Positions 7,714-16,604 of a stretch of DNA of 64,000 nt are shown here, one piece after another (position 1 is the stretch's first letter; each line of letters starts with the position of its first letter). The DNA comes from NCEH01 sp043195195 (GTDB lineage: Bacteria > Pseudomonadota > Alphaproteobacteria > Rhizobiales > Xanthobacteraceae). The stretch covers positions 1 through 64,000 of the forward strand of contig NZ_JBAFWT010000019.1 in assembly GCF_043195195.1 (NCBI RefSeq), given 5' to 3'. The notes beneath the pieces are model-generated. The model was given only the letters and a program-made list of their open reading frames with translations, did not search any database and was not told the origin of the DNA. The translations under genes and the position numbers were made by a program.

Positions 7714-8334
7714 TCATGGCGGCGCGATCCCTGGCGTGTCCGGGGCGCTCGAGGCTGTTGGCTGCGACGGCGTCGTAGCCGATCGATCCGCCCGGAGCGC
7801 GCGCAGGATGATGGCGTTCGGTTCGGGCAGGTCGGCGAAGGCCCACAGCCCGGCGTGTCCGCGTTGCGCCACGAGCTGCGCGACGAAGTAGGGCGGGTGG
7901 ACCGGCTTGCCGTCGGGTGTCAGCGCCGCGAAGCCGTAGCCGGTCGAAATCAGCGCGGTGCCGAGATCGATCCGTGAGCCGGCGCCTGCTCCGCTCAGTG
8001 GTTGCGCGATGCAGAACACGAAGACCGTGCGCGCCTCCGGCAGGGCAGCCGCCTGGTAGCATTGTGGCTTCAGGTCCCGCGTCAGCGCGATCAGCATCGC
8101 GAGCGAGGCCTCGCCGCAATCACGCTTCACGCCATGCGCATTGGTGACGATGGTGCCGCGAAGGCAGGACTGAACCCCGTAGAGGCGATAGATCACGCCG
8201 CCGTCCGTCCAGCTGTCGCCGGTCTGGTAGACAGCGTTGCCTGGGACGGCAAACCAGCCCGGCGCGGCGGACTGCGCCGCCACGGGCGATACCGCGGCTG
8301 CCAGCACGAGGAGCGCGACGCGGACGCGGCGCAT
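7714..8334 (-). CDS. SNase-fold secreted protein 2 (degenerate catalytic site)
   Basis: The 206-residue product has a signal peptide (cleavage near PVAAQ) and an SNase-like core in VIYRLYGVQSCLRG. It aligns with the protein encoded at 6756-7355, but the catalytic Asp of that motif is Gln here and the Glu is also gone. The Cys spacing (QSC, RDCGE, PQCYQ) follows that of its paralogue. A Pro/Thr/Ser-rich tail ends the protein. It is two bases from the stop of the upstream gene, so it is in the accessory operon. It is probably not an active nuclease. Confidence 0.7.
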   Translation of the reverse strand: MRRVRVALLVLAAAVSPVAAQSAAPGWFAVPGNAVYQTGDSWTDGGVIYRLYGVQSCLRGTIVTNAHGVKRDCGEASLAMLIALTRDLKPQCYQAAALPEARTVFVFCIAQPLSGAGAGSRIDLGTALISTGYGFAALTPDGKPVHPPYFVAQLVAQRGHAGLWAFADLPEPNAIILRALRADRSATTPSQPTASSAPDTPGIAPP

Positions 8335-8335
8335 C

Positions 8336-8839
8336 TCAGTATCCCCTCAGCGAGAAATAAAAGCGCTGCGCGCCGTTCGCCGTGGAGATGTCGACATAAT
8401 TGGGCTCGGTGCGAGCCTGCCGTGGTGTCGTGGGATAGGTGGTCTCACACGACCCATCGTCACCACTATGGCAACCGCGCCGCGGTTTGGAGGTGTCGGC
8501 GCAAAGATCACCGTTCGGCGCCGGCACGAGCGCGTCGGAATCGCCGCCGGTTCGTTGCATGGGCGTCGTGCCGGTCGGGCAGGGGAAATAGGGCTCAAAG
8601 CCAAGGCGCCCGGCATTGCCTTCCGGGCAGGTCGGCCAGGACCCGCCGCGCGCGAGCGACCGGAAGAGCTGCTGCATGACCGGCACGCAATAGGGAATGC
8701 CCGACCAGCTGGGCGCCGTGGCAGCGGCGCAAAGGAGTACCTTGCAGCCAAATGAGGCATCCTGCGCCCCGGCTCCGCCGGGCCCAAGCGCGCCGCCGGT
8801 GACAATTATCGCCATTGCCAACCACTGAGGCCGCTTCAT
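8336..8839 (-). CDS. Secreted Cys-rich hypothetical protein, first gene of accessory operon
   Basis: The 167-residue product starts at ATG 8839 behind AAGGAGGG and has a signal peptide ending near GGAGAQ. The mature part has at least eight Cys residues, including FGCKVLLC and GIPYCVPV, and a Gly/Pro-rich C-terminal half. I do not recognise a family. It is the promoter-proximal gene of the minus-strand set, 103 bases from the divergent virB1 start, so it shares the control region with virB. Confidence 0.7.
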   Translation of the reverse strand: MKRPQWLAMAIIVTGGALGPGGAGAQDASFGCKVLLCAAATAPSWSGIPYCVPVMQQLFRSLARGGSWPTCPEGNAGRLGFEPYFPCPTGTTPMQRTGGDSDALVPAPNGDLCADTSKPRRGCHSGDDGSCETTYPTTPRQARTEPNYVDISTANGAQRFYFSLRGY

Positions 8840-8884
8840 CCGCCCTCCTTTTCGGTCCTCTAGGAAAACCCGTCGCCAGTCGTG

Positions 8885-8912
8885 TTGCCATCGTATCAAC
8901 ATTCAATATATT
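8885..8912 (+). promoter_or_regulatory. Predicted sigma-70-type promoter of the virB operon
   Basis: TTGCCA at 8885-8890 and TATATT at 8907-8912 are separated by 16 bases, close to the sigma-70 consensus. The -10 lies in the palindrome CAATATATTG (8904-8913). Transcription would start near 8919, about 25 bases before the virB1 ATG. Confidence 0.5.
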
Positions 8913-8942
8913 GTCCATGACGAATTGATTTGAGGGCAGGGC

Positions 8943-9686
8943 ATGTGGATTCGCGGCTTGACGATCGGAACGCTCCTGACGACCGGGATGGCAGGGGCCA
9001 GCGCGCAGAGCGGAGCGCCTACGACGCTCGCCACCGTCGACAGTTCCGGCCGCGTCGTCCCGATCGAAGCGCCGGCGCAACCGGTCGAGATACTCCAGGG
9101 TCAGAAGGGCGCGGCATCTCCCTGTGCGCCTGCCACGGACCTCGCATCCGATGCCGCGAGGGCGCTGATCGTGAGGATCGCCACAGAGGAGAAGTTCTAT
9201 CCGGACTTCGTCCTGTCGGTCGCCAAGATCGAGAGCCGCTATCTGTCGACGGCGCTATCGGAAAAGGGCGCGTATGGCCTGATGCAGTTGATGCCCGAGA
9301 CGGCGCAGCGTTTCGATGTCGATCTGTGCGACCCGGTAGGCAATGTACGCGGCGGCGTCCGCTTTCTGCGCGCGCTGCACGAGCGCTACCGGAATCCGTT
9401 CTTCATTCTCGCCGCCTACAACGCCGGTGAGGCCGCCGTGCAAAAAAGCCGCGGTGTTCCGCCTTATCCCGAGACCGTGCGTTTCGTCGCCGACGTCATG
9501 AACGACTTCTACACATGGCCAGACCCCGCCGCGGCCGCGACAGTCGGCGCCGCGCGGGTCGCGTCGGCCGCTGCCGACATCATCCAACCTCTCTCCGGCG
9601 GCGCTTCACCAGCGGCAGCCTCGGAGCCTGCGAAGCCACGCGCCAAGACACAATGGAGCGACGGCTTCGTGATGCATGTCGACTGA
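8943..9686 (+). CDS. virB1: Lytic transglycosylase VirB1-like
   Basis: The 247-residue periplasmic enzyme should cut peptidoglycan to let the T4SS cross the wall. It has a signal peptide (cleavage near GASAQ), then an SLT domain with the catalytic Glu in VAKIESRY, followed by KGAYGLMQLMPETA and ILAAYNAGEAAV, all standard family blocks. A low-complexity Ala-rich tail follows. The ATG at 8943 lies behind a purine-rich GAGGGCAGGG. It opens the virB operon. Confidence 0.9.
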   Translation: MWIRGLTIGTLLTTGMAGASAQSGAPTTLATVDSSGRVVPIEAPAQPVEILQGQKGAASPCAPATDLASDAARALIVRIATEEKFYPDFVLSVAKIESRYLSTALSEKGAYGLMQLMPETAQRFDVDLCDPVGNVRGGVRFLRALHERYRNPFFILAAYNAGEAAVQKSRGVPPYPETVRFVADVMNDFYTWPDPAAAATVGAARVASAAADIIQPLSGGASPAAASEPAKPRAKTQWSDGFVMHVD

Positions 9687-9697
9687 GGAGACCGTAG

Positions 9698-10003
9698 ATG
9701 AAGCAGCCGTCGAGACGCCTTCCTTACCTCACCGGAGCCATGTTGCTCCTGATGACCGCCGGCGCCGCCGCACAGTCGGGCGGCACACTGCAGCCGGTGC
9801 AGTCGACGCTGACCACCCTCGTGCAGGCGCTGACCGGCCCGATCGCCACCGCGCTGGCGACGCTTGCCGTCATCGCCTGCGGCTTCTTCGCCTGGTCGGG
9901 CCGGCTGACCTGGGGCATCGCCGGCAGTGTGATCTTCGGCATCGTGCTGGTGTTCGGTTCGGCGCAGATCGTTCAGTTCTTCCAGTCGGCGGTCGGTCAA
10001 TGA
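9698..10003 (+). CDS. virB2: T4SS pilin VirB2/TrbC
   Basis: The 101-residue prepilin has a long signal peptide ending near GAAAQS and two hydrophobic segments in the mature part, the usual VirB2/TrbC arrangement. The RBS GAGGAG precedes the ATG. Its TGA overlaps the ATG of virB3 (ATGA). The protein is the expected major subunit of the conjugative pilus. Confidence 0.9.
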   Translation: MKQPSRRLPYLTGAMLLLMTAGAAAQSGGTLQPVQSTLTTLVQALTGPIATALATLAVIACGFFAWSGRLTWGIAGSVIFGIVLVFGSAQIVQFFQSAVGQ

Positions 10004-10296
10004 ACAGCCAGCACCTCGAAGAGCCGCATATCAGCCCGCTGGTCAAAGCACTCACACGCGCGCCGACGCTGATGGGCGTGCCGTACATGTATTTCATGTT
10101 CAACGGCGTGGTCTCGTCGGTCTGCTTTCTGATCTCCCACAATTTGTTCCTGCTGCTGGTCGCGATCCCGCTGCATCTGTTCGGCTACATATTGACGCTG
10201 CGCGATGATCGCATCTTCGAAATCCTGTTCGTCAAATCGACAAGATGCCCACCCCGCTCGCGCGCCTTCTGGGCCGCCGACAGCTATTGCGCGTGA
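10000..10296 (+). CDS. virB3: T4SS inner-membrane protein VirB3
   Basis: This 98-residue protein starts at the ATG overlapping the virB2 stop. It has the VirB3 pattern: a short polar N-terminus (HISPLVKALTRAPTLMGVP) followed by paired hydrophobic helices, and FEILFVKSTRCP near the C-terminus. Length and position between virB2 and virB4 fit the family. It acts with VirB4 at the inner membrane. Confidence 0.9.
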   Translation: MNSQHLEEPHISPLVKALTRAPTLMGVPYMYFMFNGVVSSVCFLISHNLFLLLVAIPLHLFGYILTLRDDRIFEILFVKSTRCPPRSRAFWAADSYCA

Positions 10297-10305
10297 GGCG
10301 AAGGC

Positions 10306-12717
10306 ATGGTGGCAAAGGCGCTTCTCGATGAGCTGACCTTCGGCGCGGTCTCGCGCCGGGAGCGTCCTGTGGCCAGCCACATCCCCTATACCCGCCATGT
10401 CGACGATCACGTCATCAAGACCCGCGACGGTCTCGTCATGACGGTCCTGAAGTGCGAGGGCTATTCCTTCGAGACCGCCGACATCAGCGAGATCAACTCC
10501 CGCCTGTTGGCGCGCAACGACCTCGTCCGCACGCTGGCGAATTCACGCTTCGCGCTCGTCAGCCATATCATCCGCCGCGAGGTGCAGCCGCGGATCGCGT
10601 CGAGCTTCGACAATGCGCTGTGCCGCGAGATCGACGAGCGCTATGACGCGGCGCTGTCGCAGCGGCGGATGTTCGTCAATGATCTCTATCTGACTATCGT
10701 GCGTCGGCCGCTGCAGGGTCAGGCCGGCACGTTCGACGCGATGTTGACGAAGCTGCTTGGACGCAAGGACGCCGCCGGCGAATCTGTGGCGTCGCAGACG
10801 GCCTTGAGCGAGTTGCACGACGCCTCGACCGCGGTGCGCGAGAATCTCGCCGCCTATGGAGCGCGCCAACTCGGCGTCGTACGCCGCTGCGGCGTTTGGC
10901 ACTCGGAACCGCTGGAATTCCTGGTTCAGCTCGTCAATGGTGGCATCCCCCGCCCAATGCACTTGCCACGCATGGCGCTCGCGGATGCGCTGTCGATGAA
11001 GCGGATCTTCTTCGGCAAGAACGCAATCGAAATCCGTGGCGCCGGGCCCGAGGACACCCGCTTCGGCGCCATGGTGTCGATCCGCGAGTATCCGGCGCAG
11101 ACCGGACCGGGCTCCTTCGACAATCTGCTGCGCGTGCCGCACGAGTTCATCGCGACGCAGAGTTTCGCCATCGTCGACCGCCCCGAGGCGGCCAAGCAGA
11201 TCGACCGCGTCGCCCGGCAGGTCGACATGTCGGACGAGGCCGGCTCCATCATCGCCGAGCATCTCGACGAAGCCCGTGACGAACTCCTGGCGTCCGAGGC
11301 GATTTACGGCGAGCACCACATGTCGGTGATGTGCCTCGGTCGCACGGTTGCCGAGGTTGCCGCCACCGTGACCGCGGTCGGCGCCGCGTTGACCGATCGC
11401 TCGGTGATCTGGACGCGCGAGGATCTCAATTGCGAGCCGGCCTTCTGGGCTCAGCTGCCTGGCAATTTCCCCTACATCGCGCGCAAGTCGGTGATCTCCT
11501 CAAAGAACTTCGCCGGCTTCACGTCATTGCATAATTACCCGAGTGGGCGGTTGGACGGGAACCATTGGGGTCCGGCGATCTCGGTGTTCGAAACCACCTC
11601 GCAGACCGCCTATTACTACAATCACCATGTTCGCGACCTCGGCAACTTCACCGTCGTCGGGCCCTCGGGCAGCGGCAAGACGGTCTTCCTGTCCTTCATC
11701 TCGGCGCAGTCGCAACGCGTCACGCCGCGACCGAAGCTGCTGTTCGTCGACAAGGATCGTGGTGCCGAGATCTTCATCCGGGCCATGGGCGGCCAGTACG
11801 AGGTGCTCGTCCCCGGCGAGCCGACCGGCTTCAACCCACTGTCCTTGCCCGACACCGCGCCGAACCGGGAATTCCTGTTCCAGCTTCTCGGCTTCATGCT
11901 GCGCCCAAGCCATGGCGGAGAGCTCAGCGCCTCCGAGGAGCAGGTCATTCGCAACGCCATCGCTTCTGCGCTGAGCGCCGGACCCGATGGGCGGACGCTG
12001 AAGGCCTTCTCGACGCTGCTGCGTGGCCGCATCCGGGCCGGGGAGGGCGACCTGCTCGCACGGCTGGAGAGCTGGATGCGGGCGGATCAGCGTGGCTGGC
12101 TGTTCAATAATGAGGCCGATCAGTTCTCGGTCTCGAGCATCTTCGGTTTCGACATGACGCGGGTGCTGGACGATCCTGTCATCCGCACGGCGGCGCTGAT
12201 GTACATCTTCCACCGCACCGAGGAGCTGCTCACCGGCGATCCCGTGATGATCTTCCTCGACGAGGGCTGGCGGCTGCTCGACGATCCGGTCTTTGCCTTC
12301 TTCATCAAGGACAAGCTGAAGACCATCCGCAAGCAGAACGGCATCATCGGTTTCGGCACGCAATCCGCCGCCGACATCGTGCGCTCGAACTCGGCGAGCA
12401 CGCTGATCGAACAGACCGCGACCAACGTCTTCTTTCCGAACCCGAAGGCGGATGACGAGAGTTACACCCGCGCGTTCCGACTCTCGGAGCGCGAGGTGAC
12501 CTGGATCCGCAGCACGGTGCCGGAGTCACGCTCGTTCCTGATCAAGCACGGTCGCGACAGCGTCATCGCCAAGCTCAACCTCGGCGGCATGCCCGACATC
12601 ATCAAGGTTCTGTCGGGTCGCACCGAGACCGTCGCCGAGCTCGACGCGCTACGCGCCCGCGTCGGTGACGATCCAGCCGTCTGGCTCCCGATCTTCACGG
12701 GGAGGGTTGAGGCATGA
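10306..12717 (+). CDS. virB4: T4SS ATPase VirB4
   Basis: The 803-residue ATPase powers pilus assembly and substrate transfer. Walker A is VVGPSGSGKTVFLS with Lys458, and Walker B is MIFLDEGWRLLDD. The N-terminal half matches the CagE/TrbE/VirB4 N-domain. Full length for the family. The stop overlaps the next ATG, so translation is coupled. Confidence 0.95.
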   Translation: MVAKALLDELTFGAVSRRERPVASHIPYTRHVDDHVIKTRDGLVMTVLKCEGYSFETADISEINSRLLARNDLVRTLANSRFALVSHIIRREVQPRIASSFDNALCREIDERYDAALSQRRMFVNDLYLTIVRRPLQGQAGTFDAMLTKLLGRKDAAGESVASQTALSELHDASTAVRENLAAYGARQLGVVRRCGVWHSEPLEFLVQLVNGGIPRPMHLPRMALADALSMKRIFFGKNAIEIRGAGPEDTRFGAMVSIREYPAQTGPGSFDNLLRVPHEFIATQSFAIVDRPEAAKQIDRVARQVDMSDEAGSIIAEHLDEARDELLASEAIYGEHHMSVMCLGRTVAEVAATVTAVGAALTDRSVIWTREDLNCEPAFWAQLPGNFPYIARKSVISSKNFAGFTSLHNYPSGRLDGNHWGPAISVFETTSQTAYYYNHHVRDLGNFTVVGPSGSGKTVFLSFISAQSQRVTPRPKLLFVDKDRGAEIFIRAMGGQYEVLVPGEPTGFNPLSLPDTAPNREFLFQLLGFMLRPSHGGELSASEEQVIRNAIASALSAGPDGRTLKAFSTLLRGRIRAGEGDLLARLESWMRADQRGWLFNNEADQFSVSSIFGFDMTRVLDDPVIRTAALMYIFHRTEELLTGDPVMIFLDEGWRLLDDPVFAFFIKDKLKTIRKQNGIIGFGTQSAADIVRSNSASTLIEQTATNVFFPNPKADDESYTRAFRLSEREVTWIRSTVPESRSFLIKHGRDSVIAKLNLGGMPDIIKVLSGRTETVAELDALRARVGDDPAVWLPIFTGRVEA

Positions 12718-13616
12718 AGCGTCTCGCAATCGCGGCCATCGCCTGGTCATGCATCGGCGCAGGCAGTGCGCTTGCCGCCATCCCGACCAGCGACGCTGCG
12801 CAGCTGACGCAGCACTCGGAGACCGCGGGCGCGACCGTCAAGCTGGTGCCGATCACGACGCAGCGCCAGAACGCCAATCAGGGCGTCAAATGCGCGGTGA
12901 CGACCGGCAAGAAGGCCAGCGTCACCGATCCGACGGTGCAGCCGCAGTCGGGCGCGGGCAGCCGGACCATCCAGGCCTATGCCCCGGACATGCCGGCGAC
13001 CCCGGCCGCCGATGCACGCGGCGCCGCGCTCAACAGCCAGACCTTGTTCAAATCGACGGGCGATGTCGTCGCCGGCCTCGACGCCAGCCGATCGACGCTC
13101 GGCGCTGCCCAATCCGCCTTCCGGGCGGCCGGCACCGAAGTGGGGACCGCGACCACGGTGATGGCCGCGATCGATATGAACAGTGCCGCACGTGTGCAGA
13201 ACAATCTCGCCTGGAACGGCGCGATGGGCTCGACCAATATCTGGGTGACGGCCCTGAACGCGCTCAATCTGGCGAACAACAGCGACCTGAGCCGCGCTGC
13301 CATCGGCATGCGCTCGACCACGACGCCCTCGGGAAACTCGATCGCGCCGGCGTGTCCGGTCGGCATGGTGGGATCCGGTACGATCGCCGATCCGTGCCAT
13401 GCGGCGGCCTCGTGTTCCACGACCCCGCCGGGCACGCCCGCCGACCCGGCTTGCGTGAGCGCGCGATACGTCGATAGCGATGCAAACGTCCAATCCTACC
13501 TTTCTCGGGTTCAGGACCCGGCTCCATCGACCGCTACCGTCCCGCCACCTCAGGCGCCCTTGTCCGGCGCTGATGTCGCCGCCGCGATCGAGAGCATTCA
13601 AGCCAACGGCCAATAG
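12714..13616 (+). CDS. Secreted hypothetical protein between virB4 and virB5
   Basis: The 300-residue product has a signal peptide (cleavage near SALAA) and a mature part rich in Ala, Thr, Ser and Asn with only a few Cys near residues 205-250. Its ATG overlaps the virB4 stop, so it belongs to the operon. I recognise no domain. The slot is usually occupied by VirB5/TrbJ-type minor pilus proteins, but the next gene fits that better. It may be an element-specific pilus or envelope component. Confidence 0.7.
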   Translation: MKRLAIAAIAWSCIGAGSALAAIPTSDAAQLTQHSETAGATVKLVPITTQRQNANQGVKCAVTTGKKASVTDPTVQPQSGAGSRTIQAYAPDMPATPAADARGAALNSQTLFKSTGDVVAGLDASRSTLGAAQSAFRAAGTEVGTATTVMAAIDMNSAARVQNNLAWNGAMGSTNIWVTALNALNLANNSDLSRAAIGMRSTTTPSGNSIAPACPVGMVGSGTIADPCHAAASCSTTPPGTPADPACVSARYVDSDANVQSYLSRVQDPAPSTATVPPPQAPLSGADVAAAIESIQANGQ

Positions 13617-13625
13617 GAGGCTGCC

Positions 13626-14348
13626 ATGCGATCTGTCCTGAAACTGGCGCTCGGTCTCGCCGTGGGCATAATCATTGCCACGTCCGCAGCGCGCGCGCAG
13701 GTGCCGGTGATCGACAATGCCAACCTGACGAAAGCACAGGAGATCGCGACCAGCACCCGGCAGATCCTCGACGCCGACCAGCAGATCCTGCAATTCACGC
13801 AGAAGACGCTTGCCGCGGTGACCGGGGATCGCACCTCGCAGGCGCAGGGGAGCCTGGCGCAGATGGCCCTGGGTGGTGGTTTCTCCATGGCGAAGGCCCC
13901 GTCACTGGGCTCGGTGATTTCGGGCGGCTCGTTGTCCTTCGCAGGCTTGGGCTCGGGATCGCAGAACATCGTCTCGACGCTGATCAACGGCCTGCAGCTC
14001 GTCCAGACCATCACCGGGATGACTGGCGGTCAGACGCACCCGGTCGACACCGCCTACAAGAACTCCGTCAATGTCGCGGCGACCCTGTCCGGCCTGATCG
14101 ACTCGACGCAGGGAGCTGTTCAGCAGCGCTCCTCCGCATTTACCCAAGGCGGCCAGCAGATCGGCCAGGCCCAGGACCTGAAGGGCAGCGTCGACCAGAA
14201 CACGCAGGTGCAGATCCAGACCGGCCAGACCATCAACGAGCTCAACGGCGTCGTGAACAATGCGGCGGCCGCTGCCAACCAGGCCAATCTCGATCGCATC
14301 GCGGCGGAATCCGCCGTCGCGCGCGCCATGAAATTCACCCAGCAATGA
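13626..14348 (+). CDS. virB5: VirB5-like minor pilus protein
   Basis: The 240-residue secreted protein (signal peptide ending near SAARAQ) is mostly helical, with IDNANLTKAQEIATSTRQIL at the mature N-terminus and Gln-rich helices at the C-terminus. This is the usual VirB5/TrbJ layout. A strong TAGGAGG precedes the ATG. The Gly/Ser-rich linker near residues 80-115 is longer than usual. It likely sits at the pilus tip. Confidence 0.8.
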   Translation: MRSVLKLALGLAVGIIIATSAARAQVPVIDNANLTKAQEIATSTRQILDADQQILQFTQKTLAAVTGDRTSQAQGSLAQMALGGGFSMAKAPSLGSVISGGSLSFAGLGSGSQNIVSTLINGLQLVQTITGMTGGQTHPVDTAYKNSVNVAATLSGLIDSTQGAVQQRSSAFTQGGQQIGQAQDLKGSVDQNTQVQIQTGQTINELNGVVNNAAAAANQANLDRIAAESAVARAMKFTQQ

Positions 14349-14361
14349 CGTCGGAGGACGC

Positions 14362-14538
14362 TTGAACAAGATCACCATCGCCGTCGCCGCTGCGATCATC
14401 CTCATCGTCGCCGCCGGCGTGATCATCATTCGCATGCCCGCGCCACCGGCCCCCGCTGCGCAGACGGAGAGCAAGCCGGACACCGAAGGCCTGTCGCGCG
14501 CCATGACCTTCACCTCGCCGGCCGAGCCGAAGAAATGA
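14362..14538 (+). CDS. Short membrane-anchored protein with TTG start
   Basis: This 58-residue protein begins at TTG 14362 behind GGAGG (14353-14357). It starts MNKITIAVAAAIILIVAAG, a single membrane helix, followed by a Pro/Ala-rich periplasmic tail. Its TGA overlaps the ATG of the following lipoprotein gene, and it is 13 bases after virB5, which supports it as a real gene. Position and form recall small entry-exclusion or TrbK-like proteins, but that is inference. Confidence 0.65.
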   Translation: MNKITIAVAAAIILIVAAGVIIIRMPAPPAPAAQTESKPDTEGLSRAMTFTSPAEPKK

Positions 14539-14732
14539 TCCGCACCTCGGCAGCACTCGCCGCCCTTTGCGGTCTCGCGCTTGCCCTCGCGGGCTGTGCC
14601 TACAAGCCACTCAAGGCGCCGTGTTCGCCGGACGAAGGCGGCGCTCCGCTCGGCTACGCGGCGTCCACGCCGACGCCATCACCTCAGCCGTTCGAGTCGT
14701 TTGACGCCTGCGGCCCGATGAAACCGATCTGA
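14535..14732 (+). CDS. Small lipoprotein (VirB7- or entry-exclusion-like)
   Basis: The 65-residue product begins with a signal peptide and lipobox, LALAGC, giving a mature lipoprotein of about 45 residues with two further Cys. It sits just before virB6 in the operon, overlapping the preceding small gene by ATGA. VirB7 and entry-exclusion lipoproteins (EexN, TrbK) both have this size; I cannot decide between them. Confidence 0.7.
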   Translation: MIRTSAALAALCGLALALAGCAYKPLKAPCSPDEGGAPLGYAASTPTPSPQPFESFDACGPMKPI

Positions 14733-14739
14733 GGGCGCG

Positions 14740-15870
14740 ATGGCGACGTTCAGCATCACCTCGCTGCTGCAATCGGTCGACCAGATCGGCCAGAACTACG
14801 TCTCGACCGCCTACCAGGCGCTGTCGAACGCGCTGACGTCGGGCGGAGCGACGAGCGTCGCCGGGCTGCTCCTGACGCTTTATGTGATCTTCTGGGGCGT
14901 CGGCATCTGGCAGGGCACGGCAACCGGCGGCCCGGCCGACCACGCCTTCAGGCTGTTCCGCGCCTTCCTGATCTATGCGCTCGCGACCAGTTGGAACGAT
15001 TTTCAGACGCTGGCCTACCGGTTCATGAATGACGGGCCGTCGGCAATCGGCAACGCGCTGCTCAGCGCCGTGACCACCGCCAACAACACCGGCACGGCGC
15101 AGAACCTGAGCTCGGTCAACGGCGTGCAATCGGCCCTGCAGAACATGTGGGACACCACCAACAGCGCCACCGAAGCGTTCCTGCAGAATGCGGGCCTCAC
15201 CAATTGGGGGCCCTACATCTTCGCCGCCGTCTTCTATGTGGTGATGGCGCTGCTGATCGGCTTCGCGATCTTCCTGATCGTGCTGTCGAAGCTCTTCATG
15301 TGGCTGCTGCTGGCGCTGGCGCCGGTATTCATCATCCTGCTGCTGTTTGGCGTCACCTCGCGCTTCTTCAGCGGCTGGCTCGGCACGCTCATCCAGTATT
15401 TTCTGGTGCAGGTGCTCGTCTACGCCTTCCTCGCCTTCTACGTCTCGCTGATCCAGCAGACGATCGACACGCTGAATGGCGTCGCGAACACCAAGAGCGC
15501 GAGCTGGGCGACGATTGGCCCGGTCGTGCTGCTGGCCATCATCGGCGTGCTGCTGCTGGCTCAGATCAACAATGTCGCGGCGGCCATTGCCGGCGGTGTG
15601 CCAATCTCGAGTTCGCGGATCGGTGCGGTGCTCGCCACGGTCAGCGGCTATCGGCTCGGCATGGCGGCAAACAGGGCCCGTCTTGCCTTTCGCAACCCGT
15701 TGAACCCGGCCTCGACATCACGGCGCGAGGAACTGGCGGCACGCCAGCGTGCGCGTGTCGGGCTGCGCGCGGCGTCGTGGGCGCAATCGCCTGAGTTCCG
15801 CAGGCTCGCCGAGCAGATCAAGCATCCCGGCTCGCCGCCGGCGCAAGGTGGGGGAGGGAACCGGCCTTGA
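14740..15870 (+). CDS. virB6: T4SS polytopic membrane protein VirB6
   Basis: The 376-residue protein has multiple hydrophobic segments, including LLLTLYVIFWGVGIW and the long block around residues 165-210. This is the VirB6/TrbL pattern, with a polar Arg-rich C-terminal tail. It forms part of the inner-membrane channel. Its stop overlaps the TTG start of virB8. Confidence 0.9.
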   Translation: MATFSITSLLQSVDQIGQNYVSTAYQALSNALTSGGATSVAGLLLTLYVIFWGVGIWQGTATGGPADHAFRLFRAFLIYALATSWNDFQTLAYRFMNDGPSAIGNALLSAVTTANNTGTAQNLSSVNGVQSALQNMWDTTNSATEAFLQNAGLTNWGPYIFAAVFYVVMALLIGFAIFLIVLSKLFMWLLLALAPVFIILLLFGVTSRFFSGWLGTLIQYFLVQVLVYAFLAFYVSLIQQTIDTLNGVANTKSASWATIGPVVLLAIIGVLLLAQINNVAAAIAGGVPISSSRIGAVLATVSGYRLGMAANRARLAFRNPLNPASTSRREELAARQRARVGLRAASWAQSPEFRRLAEQIKHPGSPPAQGGGGNRP

Positions 15871-16604
15871 GCGATACCCCAGTGACAGAGGCTGGAGCGG
15901 TCGATGTCCCGGCTAAGATCGACCCCCGCTATTACGCTGAGGGCGCAACCTGGGAATATGACGTCGCACGGCGTAACCGGAACTCGCGAGCGCTGGCCTG
16001 GATCGTCGCCGGCGTCATGACCATCGTTGCCGTCGCCTCGCTCGGTACATTGGCGCTGCTGGTGCCGCTGAAGACCTACGAGCCCTATATGGTGGTCGTC
16101 GACAGGACGACGGGCTTTGTCGAGGTCAAACGCCCGATGGCCGAGGGGCCGCTGACGCAGGACGAGGCCGTCACCACCTTCAATGTCGTTCGCTACATCA
16201 AGGCGCGCGAGACCTACGATCCGAGGGCGCTGAAGGACAATTTCGACCTGGCACAGTTGCTCGCCACCGGCGACGCGGCGCGTGAGCTGACCGAGATCTA
16301 TTCGCCGGCCAATCCGCAAAATCCCGTCAAGATCTACGGCTCCAACACCGAGGTCTCGGTCTCGGTCAAGTCGGTGACGTTCCCGAACAACCGCACCGCG
16401 CTGGTGCGGTTCTCCACCGATGAGAAAACGGCGACCAGCATCACGACGCGCAACTGGGTCTCGCTCGTGCGCTTCCGCTACACCTCCGCGCCGATGCGCA
16501 ACGAGTATCGCTTCGACAATCCGCTCGGCTTCCAGGTGCTCGAATATCGACGCGACCAGGAGACGGCTCCCTCTCCCGGCACGGCCGGAGCGCAAAGATC
16601 ATGA
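15867..16604 (+). CDS. virB8: T4SS inner-membrane scaffold VirB8
   Basis: This is a 245-residue bitopic protein. A cytoplasmic N-terminus contains YYAEGATWEYD, followed by a single membrane helix around residues 44-66 and the periplasmic VirB8 domain with PYMVVVDRTTGFVEV. The start is a TTG overlapping the virB6 stop. It organises the assembly with VirB6, B9 and B10. Confidence 0.92.
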   Translation: MSDTPVTEAGAVDVPAKIDPRYYAEGATWEYDVARRNRNSRALAWIVAGVMTIVAVASLGTLALLVPLKTYEPYMVVVDRTTGFVEVKRPMAEGPLTQDEAVTTFNVVRYIKARETYDPRALKDNFDLAQLLATGDAARELTEIYSPANPQNPVKIYGSNTEVSVSVKSVTFPNNRTALVRFSTDEKTATSITTRNWVSLVRFRYTSAPMRNEYRFDNPLGFQVLEYRRDQETAPSPGTAGAQRS

